5,437 nucleotides of DNA from Desulfobacterales bacterium. Lineage in GTDB: Bacteria; Desulfobacterota; Desulfobacteria; Desulfobacterales; Desulfosalsimonadaceae. Numbering within the stretch: position 1 is the stretch's first letter; each line of letters begins with the position of its first letter. Shown one piece after another: positions 1 to 5,157 of the stretch. The stretch lies in assembly GCA_018334855.1 (NCBI GenBank), contig JAGXLE010000114.1:1-5437 (forward strand), in the 5' to 3' direction. A model generated the notes under the pieces. That model saw nothing but the letters and a program-made list of their open reading frames with translations, had not been told where the DNA came from and searched no databases. The translations under genes were made by a program, and so were the position numbers.

Positions 1-1455
1 GAAGTACGCAAATTCAGAGAAGTCCATGCCCATGATCCCGACGGGGAATGGGCGGCAGCCGGCCTGTTTATGACAGCCGAACTCTACGAGGGTCTTTATG
101 CGCATTCCTATAACAAAAAGGATAAAAAAAAGGCCCGTTTACTTTTTCGCCGAATAATTGATGAATATCCGTCCAGCGCATATTGCCAGCGGGCCCGGGA
201 GCAAATAGACGAGATTGGAGGCCGCGGGGAAATCAGGGAGGCGGCCGCTGAAACCACTTCCGGCGAGGTTACCACGGATTCGGCCGCGCAGACCCCGGCT
301 CCCGGCCCAGGAGATCCCACCACTGTCACGGGTATCCGGTACTGGTCAAATCCTGATTATACAAGGGTAGTAATTGATGCCAATCAGGAAACAGACTTTC
401 AAAACAACCTGTTAAACAAGGACCCTTCCATTAATCAGCCGCACCAGCGCCTGTACGTGGATCTGGAAAAAAGCCGGCTGGGAAACGATATCCAGAAAAA
501 GATTCACATAGACGATACGCTGTTAAAAGACGTGCGCGCAGGTCAGCATGACCCGGAAACAGTGCGTGTGGTGGTCGATATCAAGTCTTTTGAGGATTAC
601 AATATTTTTTCTCTTAAAAACCCTTTTCGTATTGTTATTGATGTGAGGGGGGAATCCGCCGGAAGAGAAGAAAAACAATACGCGGAAAAAGGCGAAACAT
701 CAGATGATGCCGCTTCTATAGCCAAGCAGCTGGCCCTTGGTGTCCGCCGTATAGTAATCGATCCAGGACACGGGGGAAAAGATTACGGTGCGCCGGGCTA
801 TATCAGGGGGGTCCATGAAAAAGAAGTCGTGCTCGATATATCTAAAAAGCTGGCCGAGCAGCTGCGGCGGGAATTAAATTGCGAAGTCCTTCTTACCAGA
901 AACAAGGACAAGTACCTGACCCTGGAGGAGCGCACTGCAATTGCCAACACCAAAAATGCCGACCTGTTTATCTCCGTTCATGCAAATGCCGCCGGCAATC
1001 ACAATGCATACGGCATTGAAACCTATTTTCTCAACCTTACAACAGACGAGGAATCAATCGCGGTGGCCGCGCGGGAAAACGCGACTTCTGAAAAGAATAT
1101 CAGCGAGCTGCAGACCATTTTAAACGACCTGATGCGCAATGCCAAGGTCAATGAGTCAAGCCGGCTGGCAACCTATGTTCAGGACGAATTGTACGGCCAA
1201 CTTGAAAACCGCTACAGCCGCATCAAAAACAAGGGGGTCAAGCAGGCGCCTTTCTATGTTCTGCTGGGAGCCCGGATGCCTTCCATTCTGATTGAAACCT
1301 CCTTTATCAGCAACAAAAGAGAGTGCAGGCGCCTTGCCGACCCCCAATACCAGCAGGAATTGTGCGAAGGTATCGTGGAGGGCGTAAAGCGCTATATCAG
1401 AGAAACCCGGCCCACGGCTTATCTGAGCCCGGAGAAGGCCGGACAGGAAAAGTGA
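1..1455 (+). CDS. N-acetylmuramoyl-L-alanine amidase with TPR-like and AMIN regions, 5'-truncated by window edge
   Basis: Zinc-dependent amidase predicted to cleave the bond between N-acetylmuramic acid and the stem peptide L-Ala in the periplasm, as in daughter-cell separation or wall turnover. The frame is open from base 1, so the ATG at 70 is almost certainly internal and 484 residues are visible. Order in visible residues: TPR-like helices (about 1-64, with an ARLLFRRIIDEYPSS stretch), an Ala/Thr/Pro linker (about 65-107), an AMIN-type beta domain (about 109-216), a second linker, then Amidase_3 (about 250-470). Family residues are all present: His257 in DPGHGG, Glu273 in GVHEKEVV, His327 in SVHANA and Glu432 in IETSFISN, the three zinc ligands and the catalytic Glu. 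AMIN domains usually target the enzyme to septal wall or envelope partners. Signal peptide cannot be judged because the N-terminus is missing. The catalytic domain seems intact and active. The TPR call is the weakest part. Confidence 0.93.
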   Translation, partial: EVRKFREVHAHDPDGEWAAAGLFMTAELYEGLYAHSYNKKDKKKARLLFRRIIDEYPSSAYCQRAREQIDEIGGRGEIREAAAETTSGEVTTDSAAQTPAPGPGDPTTVTGIRYWSNPDYTRVVIDANQETDFQNNLLNKDPSINQPHQRLYVDLEKSRLGNDIQKKIHIDDTLLKDVRAGQHDPETVRVVVDIKSFEDYNIFSLKNPFRIVIDVRGESAGREEKQYAEKGETSDDAASIAKQLALGVRRIVIDPGHGGKDYGAPGYIRGVHEKEVVLDISKKLAEQLRRELNCEVLLTRNKDKYLTLEERTAIANTKNADLFISVHANAAGNHNAYGIETYFLNLTTDEESIAVAARENATSEKNISELQTILNDLMRNAKVNESSRLATYVQDELYGQLENRYSRIKNKGVKQAPFYVLLGARMPSILIETSFISNKRECRRLADPQYQQELCEGIVEGVKRYIRETRPTAYLSPEKAGQEK

Positions 1456-1508
1456 AACATAAAGAAACAAACAATATCAAGAATTTGAAAACAGGACTTA
1501 AACTGAGC

Positions 1509-1608
1509 GATTTTCAAGTTTGTCGCAGATACAAGGAAGCCGATGTTGAGCTATAGTCAACTATGCGAGACATCGGCTGACACAGTAGATGCGACAAAAT
1601 TGAAAATC
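1509..1608. repeat. Long imperfect hairpin (main arm of the palindromic element)
   Basis: The outer stem pairs 1509-1527 with 1590-1608 (18 of 19). After an internal loop of 10 nt (1528-1537) and 11 nt (1579-1589), a perfect 9-bp stem follows: AGCCGATGT at 1538-1546 with ACATCGGCT at 1570-1578. At the tip ATAG (1553-1556) can pair with CTAT (1561-1564) around a TCAA tetraloop. A stem of this length could slow or stop transcription leaving the amidase gene, but no run of T directly follows 1608, so it is not a classic intrinsic terminator. Strand of action is unknown because the structure is symmetric. Confidence 0.75.
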
Positions 1609-1692
1609 CCGTAGGGTTTTAAATTTTTAAAGCTGAAAATGATTTAAATCCTTTAAAATAGTATAAAAACAAAAATTTTAAAAATTTGAAAC
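1609..1692. repeat. AT-rich 84-nt insert with its own terminal inverted repeat
   Basis: This stretch interrupts the right arm of the surrounding palindrome. Bases 1616-1631 pair with 1677-1692 at 15 of 16 positions; the exception, 1620/1688, would be a U-G wobble in RNA. The inner 11 bases (1621-1631 and 1677-1687) match perfectly. Inside lies a 10-bp palindrome, GATTTAAATC, at 1641-1650. TTGAAA occurs both just before (1600-1605) and at the end (1686-1691) of the insert, which could be a target duplication or a trace of slippage. The AT-rich core holds -10-like hexamers (TAAAAT at 1654-1659, TATAAA at 1662-1667), but neither has a good -35 at a normal distance, so a purB promoter here is only a possibility. 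Confidence 0.6.
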
Positions 1693-1701
1693 GCTCAGTT
1701 T

Positions 1702-1707
1702 AGGAGG
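1702..1707 (+). promoter_or_regulatory. Shine-Dalgarno of purB, abutting the palindromic element
   Basis: AGGAGG lies 6 nt before the ATG at 1714, which fixes the purB start. Its first A is also the last base of the outer inverted repeat of the upstream element, so folding of that helix in the leader mRNA would place a stem directly against the ribosome site. Confidence 0.85.
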
Positions 1708-1713
1708 AGAACA

Positions 1714-3087
1714 ATGGACCAGCAGAGCCAAATAAAATCAATTTCAGTGTTAGACGGCAGATACGGGCGTCATACCGCGGGGCTCGAAGAGATATTTTCA
1801 GAATACGGGCTGATCAGATACAGGGTGTATGTAGAGCTGCAGTGGCTTAAATTTCTTTTGTTGGAGCTCAGCCTTGCCACCGCAGACAATGACACGGTGC
1901 GCAAAATCGATTCGATATATGAAAATTTTGATGCACAGAACGCCATTGCGGTAAAAGACATTGAAAAGGAGACCAATCACGATGTAAAGGCCGTGGAGTA
2001 CTACATCAAGGATCAGCTCATAGGCGCAGGTCTGGCCCATATCAAGGAATGGGTTCATTTTGCCTGCACCTCCGATGATATAAATAATACCTCTTATGCC
2101 CTGATGGTTGAAAGCGGAAGGAAACTGGTCCTTGAAAATCTGTCCGGGGTACTGGCAAAGATAGAGGAACTGGCAAAACTCTACAGGGGCCTGCCCATGA
2201 TGTCAAGGACCCATGGCCAGCCGGCAACTCCCACTACGGTGGGCAAGGAATTTATTAACTTTGCATGGCGCCTGCGGCATGAAATAAATACTCTGGAAGG
2301 TCTGCCTGTCCAGGCGAAAATGAACGGGGCCAGCGGCAATTATAATGCCCACCATTTCGTATTTCCGGAGATAGACTGGATTTCCGCCTCAGGCCGGTTC
2401 ATTGAGCAGTATCTCGGTTTGACCCCCGTGCTTTATACCACCCAGATCAACCCCAACAGTTACCTGTCTGCGATTCTGCATTCCATGATCAGGATCGCTG
2501 CCGTGATTATAGATCTCGACCGTGATATGTGGGGCTATATTTCCCTGGGTTATTTCAAACAGAAGCTAAAGGAAGGCGAGGTGGGCTCCTCGACCATGCC
2601 CCATAAAGTCAATCCCATTGATTTTGAAAACAGCGAAGGCAATGCAGGGCTTGCCGTATCCATGATGGAACACATGGCCGTAAAGCTGATGATATCGAGA
2701 TACCAGCGCGATTTAAGCGACAGCACGGTCCTGCGAAACCTTGGGGTGCTTTTCGGCTACATGATGGTGGCTTGCAGAAGTACCCTGAAGGGTCTGGATC
2801 GCATCGAGGCCAATGAAGCTGTTATTGCCCGGGATCTTGAAGAAAATCCCGAGCTGCTTGCCGAACCCGTGCAGTCAGTTATGCGCGTATACGGCGAGGG
2901 CAGTCCATATGAGAAATTAAAAGCCCTGACCCGTGGCAAACGGATCACCCGAGCCGAGCTGGCTGAATTTATAGATGGACTTGAATCCGTTCCGGTTTCA
3001 ATTAAGCAGGACCTGAAAAACCTGGAAGCATCAGAGTATACCGGACTGGCAGAAGCGTTGGTGGAGCGGTATTTAAGCGAAGTGTAA
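1714..3087 (+). CDS. purB: Adenylosuccinate lyase (E. coli-type PurB)
   Basis: Cytoplasmic homotetrameric lyase of the fumarase/aspartase superfamily. It releases fumarate twice in purine synthesis: from SAICAR to give AICAR, and from adenylosuccinate to give AMP. The 457 residues match the length of E. coli PurB (456 by recall). Landmarks: VLDGRYG (12-18) near the N-terminus, TNHDVKAVEYY (87-97), FACTSDDINN (116-125), SRTHGQPATPTT (164-175) with the expected general-acid His167, and the mobile signature loop GSSTMPHKVNPIDFEN (291-306) with the catalytic Ser (292 or 293). QRDLSDSTVLRNLG and KLKALTRGKR toward the C-terminus also fit the E. coli-type subgroup rather than the shorter Bacillus type. 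No frameshift or missing key residue is visible. The gene stands alone, 258 bp after the amidase and 180 bp before the roadblock gene, so it is probably transcribed from its own leader. Confidence 0.98.
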   Translation: MDQQSQIKSISVLDGRYGRHTAGLEEIFSEYGLIRYRVYVELQWLKFLLLELSLATADNDTVRKIDSIYENFDAQNAIAVKDIEKETNHDVKAVEYYIKDQLIGAGLAHIKEWVHFACTSDDINNTSYALMVESGRKLVLENLSGVLAKIEELAKLYRGLPMMSRTHGQPATPTTVGKEFINFAWRLRHEINTLEGLPVQAKMNGASGNYNAHHFVFPEIDWISASGRFIEQYLGLTPVLYTTQINPNSYLSAILHSMIRIAAVIIDLDRDMWGYISLGYFKQKLKEGEVGSSTMPHKVNPIDFENSEGNAGLAVSMMEHMAVKLMISRYQRDLSDSTVLRNLGVLFGYMMVACRSTLKGLDRIEANEAVIARDLEENPELLAEPVQSVMRVYGEGSPYEKLKALTRGKRITRAELAEFIDGLESVPVSIKQDLKNLEASEYTGLAEALVERYLSEV

Positions 3088-3128
3088 TTTTTCAAACCTG
3101 TTTTATGGATCAAAATGTTTTTTAAAGC

Positions 3129-3158
3129 TTGAAATAAATAATTAAAATGTGCTATAAA
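3129..3158 (+). promoter_or_regulatory. Candidate sigma70-type promoter for the mglB-mglA cluster
   Basis: TTGAAA at 3129-3134 and TATAAA at 3153-3158 are separated by 18 nt, and the -10 is preceded by TG at 3150-3151, giving an extended -10 (TGCTATAAA). The spacer is AT-rich. The predicted start near 3165 would leave a leader of about 100 nt before the mglB-like ATG. No strong intrinsic terminator for purB is seen between 3088 and this site. The call rests on sequence match alone, in an AT-rich region where chance matches are common. Confidence 0.5.
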
Positions 3159-3227
3159 TTCTACTGCCTATCGATGCGTCTATTGATAAACAGGCATCCA
3201 GGGTGTTCTACAGGCAAAAACGCCGGC

Positions 3228-3235
3228 AGGAGGAG
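3228..3235 (+). promoter_or_regulatory. Orphan Shine-Dalgarno-like AGGAGGAG in the mglB leader
   Basis: A strong purine ribosome-site match sits 32 nt before the mglB-like ATG, but no ATG, GTG or TTG lies at a usable distance, and an ATA codon there is followed at once by TAA. The working site is the weaker AGAGGTGA at 3253-3260. The upstream copy could be a ribosome standby site or a relic. Nearby, TGCCT (3165-3169) can pair with AGGCA (3192-3196), and CAGGCA recurs at 3191 and 3211, but the structure is weak. Confidence 0.3.
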
Positions 3236-3267
3236 ACAAAAATATAATTTCAAGAGGTGAGCAAAAG

Positions 3268-3660
3268 ATGGAATTTACAATCGATTTTACCAAGGAACAG
3301 ATCGAATCCATAGAAGATATACTGCAAAAGGAGTTGATCGATCTCGGGGTTCAAAGCGTTATTCTGATGGATCTGGCAGGCAATGTCATTGTAAATCTCG
3401 ACAGCGGGGAGGCAAATCATGATGTTTTTTCCCTGGCGGCTCTGGCAGCGGGCAATTATGGTGCTGTAAGCGCAATGGCCAATATTATAGGAGAACAGGA
3501 ATTTTCCCTGCTGTTTCATAAAGGCGAGGAAGAAAGCATTCATTTCAGCAAGGTTGTCGATGACCTGCTTTTGCTGACAATTTTTAACAAGAACGTCTCG
3601 CTTGGTTTTCTGAGGCTTAAAGTGGCCGAGGCGGTCAAACGCATCCAGACCCTGATATAA
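3268..3660 (+). CDS. mglB: MglB-like roadblock/LC7 domain protein
   Basis: Small cytoplasmic roadblock-fold protein of 130 residues. In Myxococcus xanthus, MglB is a homodimer that acts as GTPase-activating partner of MglA and helps define the lagging cell pole. The sequence follows the MglB pattern: an N-terminal helix (8-27), VILMDLAGNVIV (31-42), the diagnostic SLAALAAGNYGAVSAMANIIGE (55-76), FHKGEEESIHF (83-93) and LTIFNKNVSLGFLRLKVAEA (103-122). The start is fixed by AGAGGTGA at 3253-3260, 7 nt upstream; no other start codon lies in frame in the leader. It directly precedes the MglA-like GTPase, the usual order of this pair. By recall M. xanthus MglB is about 159 residues with a C-terminal tail after the roadblock fold; here the protein ends with the last helix, so that tail seems absent. 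A generic roadblock regulator paired with a different GTPase is the alternative. Confidence 0.88.
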   Translation: MEFTIDFTKEQIESIEDILQKELIDLGVQSVILMDLAGNVIVNLDSGEANHDVFSLAALAAGNYGAVSAMANIIGEQEFSLLFHKGEEESIHFSKVVDDLLLLTIFNKNVSLGFLRLKVAEAVKRIQTLI

Positions 3661-3771
3661 TATGTTTACGGAAAACACACATAAACAGACAGATAGCCGG
3701 GAGGGCGCCGGAGGCATAATGAGGATGGCGGCAGTGACTCAATTGACATAACTGTTGCGGAGGAAGGCGAT
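3661..3771 (+). other. Spacer between mglB-like and mglA-like genes, with a mini-ORF
   Basis: The 111-nt gap is long for a tightly linked pair. It contains a GGAGG at 3710-3714 followed after 4 nt by ATGAGGATG and a 10-codon frame ending at TAA 3749-3751. The same frame can be traced back to an ATG at 3662 (29 codons), which lacks a Shine-Dalgarno. This might be a leader peptide that brings ribosomes toward the mglA start, but the composition gives no sign of selection. A TTGACA at 3743-3748 matches the -35 consensus but has no -10 at the right distance. Confidence 0.25.
3759..3767 (+). promoter_or_regulatory. Shine-Dalgarno that fixes the TTG start of the MglA-like GTPase
   Basis: GGAGGAAGG lies just upstream of the TTG at 3772; the GGAGG core ends 8 nt before it. 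No ATG or GTG is available in frame between this site and the stop at 3694-3696. Starting at this TTG gives MALINPKKRE, which aligns with the family N-terminus. Confidence 0.8.
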
Positions 3772-4377
3772 TTGGCGTTAATAAATCCGAAGAAGCGGGA
3801 GGTTCAGGTCAAAATTGTTTATTACGGGCCTGGTCGAGGGGGAAAAACCACCAACCTTGAATACATTAACCGCAAATTCAAGAAAAGAATCTTAAATGAG
3901 ATGGTGACGGTCAAGACCTATGGCGACCGCACCCTGTTTTTCGATTTTTTGCCGTTTGATATCGGGGAAATAAAGGGCCACAGCATCAAGATCCAGTTAT
4001 ACACGGTTCCGGGACAGGTCAAGTACAATGCCACCCGCAGGCTTGTCTTAAGAGGGGTTGACGGCATTGTCTTTGTTGCCGATTCCATGGATCTGCGCCG
4101 CGAGATGAATGTCCGCTCTCTCCAGAATTTAAAGGAGAACCTCGAATCTTTTAACAAGAACATTTTCAACATCCCTCTGGTAATGCAGTACAATAAGCGG
4201 GACCTAGATGATGAAGGCATCCCGATACTTTCTGTTGATACGCTTGAAAAGGATCTAAACACCCGGTTAAAAGCGCCTTACTTTCCTGCAAGTGCGATTC
4301 GCGGCGATAACGTGGCCGCAACCATGAAAAAAATAATTGCGTTAACGGTAAGTTCTTTGCGCAAGAAACTTGAATAG
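3772..4377 (+). CDS. mglA: MglA-like Ras-superfamily GTPase
   Basis: Cytoplasmic small GTPase of 201 residues, the bacterial MglA type that acts as a nucleotide-controlled polarity switch for motility machinery. Motifs: P-loop GPGRGGKT (19-26), switch I DRTLFFDFLP (52-61), G3 region YTVPGQ (77-82), G4 NKRD (141-144) and a G5-like SAI (174-176). Thr78 replaces the Asp found in the DxxG motif of most Ras proteins, a known hallmark of MglA. Arg53, Thr54, Thr78, Gln82 and Asn141 fall at the same numbers as those I recall for M. xanthus MglA, so the first 144 residues appear free of net insertion. Arg53 is the intrinsic arginine finger and Gln82 the catalytic Gln in that protein. Translation begins at TTG with a strong ribosome site. 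The partner roadblock gene is just upstream. The biological output (gliding, pili, or polarity without motility) cannot be read from this sequence. Confidence 0.95.
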   Translation: MALINPKKREVQVKIVYYGPGRGGKTTNLEYINRKFKKRILNEMVTVKTYGDRTLFFDFLPFDIGEIKGHSIKIQLYTVPGQVKYNATRRLVLRGVDGIVFVADSMDLRREMNVRSLQNLKENLESFNKNIFNIPLVMQYNKRDLDDEGIPILSVDTLEKDLNTRLKAPYFPASAIRGDNVAATMKKIIALTVSSLRKKLE

Positions 4378-4384
4378 GAGGGGA
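4376..4384 (+). promoter_or_regulatory. Shine-Dalgarno overlapping the mglA stop codon, deciding a TTG start
   Basis: AGGAGGGGA overlaps the TAG stop of the GTPase gene (4375-4377) and ends 6 nt before TTG 4391 (9 nt from the AGGAGG core). An earlier in-frame TTG at 4370 would put the ribosome site inside its own coding sequence, and the ATG at 4401 is in another frame with a poor 64-codon ORF. The overlap suggests translational coupling to mglA. Confidence 0.75.
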
Positions 4385-4390
4385 AAGCCA

Positions 4391-5113
4391 TTGACTCGCA
4401 ATGATGATGATGACATCGGGGCCCAGGTGTCAAGCCGGCTGGAGGAAATGTTCGGGGAGGAAGATCCGGAGGAAGAGCCCCGGAGCCAGGGCGCCGGACA
4501 AAAAAAGGATGGCGGGGATGAAGAAAACGGTCAGACAGGACATCCCGAGCCTGATACAGATTTTGACACGGAAAGCTCTCCTCTCAGAAACCTAAAGGCG
4601 CTTGTCTTCGGCATTGATTGGGAAATTACGGATCAGAGCATGAAAGAATTTCTCGAAGAGGTCAGAAATCTCCAGGAAAAGCATCAGGATGACAAGATCC
4701 TGTCCACTTTTTTAAAGCTGCATGAATCTGTGGGCAAATACATCAGGGCAAAAAAAGCCCGTGCACATCCGGATTCCATCAAGTTTGTCACATCTGTTTT
4801 CCAGAGTTTTGAAAAAGTGCTGATGACCCCTGACATGCCGAAATCCCGTAAAAAGCAGCTGCTGTCCGAGGAAATAAAGAAGTTCAAGGATTTCAAGGAG
4901 CAGGTGGCTTCACGGAAAAAAACAGAAGAGCCCGAGCCCGCTGCCCCTGAAGAACCCGAAAGAAAACCGTATGCCGAGGCCGGGACCGGTGAAAAAGCAG
5001 GGCCTGTGCTGGAAAACCAGGAGGCACTGGATTATATCGTGGCCGAGCTCAGAGAAACCATAAAAGCTGAATTTCGTACCTTACGCCAGATTATAAAGAA
5101 CCTGGGCGCATAG
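4391..5113 (+). CDS. Uncharacterised acidic/helical protein downstream of mglA
   Basis: I do not recognise a named family with confidence. From TTG 4391 the product is 240 residues with no signal peptide or membrane segment, so it is likely cytoplasmic. Residues 1-62 are very acidic and low-complexity, beginning MTRNDDDD, encoded by a GAT run at 4401-4415. Residues 64-175 look like a compact all-helical domain: SPLRNLKALVFGIDWEIT, then helices around 81-98, 101-120, 128-145 and 151-174. A Pro/Glu linker follows (178-205), then an amphipathic C-terminal helix (210-238). The hydrophobic LKALVFGIDWEIT core recalls unnamed conserved helical domains I associate with deltaproteobacterial proteins; that is recall, not a match. 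The gene starts 13 nt after the mglA stop with an overlapping ribosome site, so it is probably co-translated with the GTPase and may be an effector or scaffold for it. No HPt-type HxxKG phosphorylation motif is visible. Confidence 0.85.
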   Translation: MTRNDDDDIGAQVSSRLEEMFGEEDPEEEPRSQGAGQKKDGGDEENGQTGHPEPDTDFDTESSPLRNLKALVFGIDWEITDQSMKEFLEEVRNLQEKHQDDKILSTFLKLHESVGKYIRAKKARAHPDSIKFVTSVFQSFEKVLMTPDMPKSRKKQLLSEEIKKFKDFKEQVASRKKTEEPEPAAPEEPERKPYAEAGTGEKAGPVLENQEALDYIVAELRETIKAEFRTLRQIIKNLGA

Positions 5114-5157
5114 ATACTACCAGTCAGGACAGAACGAAACAGATCGGAGGCGTTGAA

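Larger units (their letters stand above)
1499..1702. repeat. Composite palindromic element: split 29-nt inverted repeat with nested AT-rich hairpin
   Basis: The left arm at 1499-1527 is continuous. Its reverse complement is found in two pieces, 1590-1608 and 1693-1702, matching at 28 of 29 positions (only 1518/1599 differ). The outermost 11 bases (TAAACTGAGCG at 1499-1509, CGCTCAGTTTA at 1692-1702) pair perfectly. Both ends finish in TA, which would fit a TA target duplication of a MITE-like element, but this is inference. The 84 nt splitting the right arm (1609-1692) contains another inverted repeat, described separately. As RNA or extruded DNA the arms form a three-way junction: 1499-1508/1693-1702, 1509-1527/1590-1608 and 1616-1631/1677-1692, with only 1609-1615 unpaired at the junction. 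I see no convincing ORF confined to it. The right end touches the purB Shine-Dalgarno. It may be a dispersed repeat of the host, a structured leader, or both. Confidence 0.8.

Noticed and set aside
1323..1556. 77-codon plus-strand frame running from the amidase end into the palindromic element
   Set aside because: Most of it is an out-of-frame overlap with the amidase catalytic domain, and it ends within the hairpin, with no ribosome site or motif.
1603..1620. Intrinsic terminator formed by TCCC-GTA-GGG followed by TTTT
   Set aside because: The stem is only 3 GC pairs with a 3-nt loop and its bases are better used by the larger helices around it.
1499..1702. CRISPR array or integron attC site
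   Set aside because: There are no regularly spaced direct repeats, no cas or integrase gene, and the symmetry is a nested inverted repeat rather than an attC-type core site with a cassette ORF.
3243..3248. Perfect -10 consensus TATAAT before the mglB-like gene
   Set aside because: No -35-like hexamer or extended -10 at the right distance, and the transcript would begin within or just before the ribosome site.
3250..3717. 155-codon open frame on the minus strand opposite the roadblock gene
   Set aside because: It mirrors a well-supported family member on the plus strand, has no recognisable motif, and its composition is that of an antisense shadow.
3743..3748. Perfect -35 consensus TTGACA upstream of mglA
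   Set aside because: The position where a -10 would fall (about 3766-3771) reads GGCGAT, and a start there would remove the mglA ribosome site.
4401..4595. ATG start at 4401 in an alternative frame after mglA
   Set aside because: It opens in the GAT repeat, gives a basic low-information 64-residue product and competes with the much longer 4391 frame, which has the better ribosome site.
4757..4830. HPt-like phosphotransfer domain in the 240-residue protein
   Set aside because: The helical layout is reminiscent, but the HxxKG motif needed for phosphotransfer is missing; the His in AHPDSIKF is not in that context.
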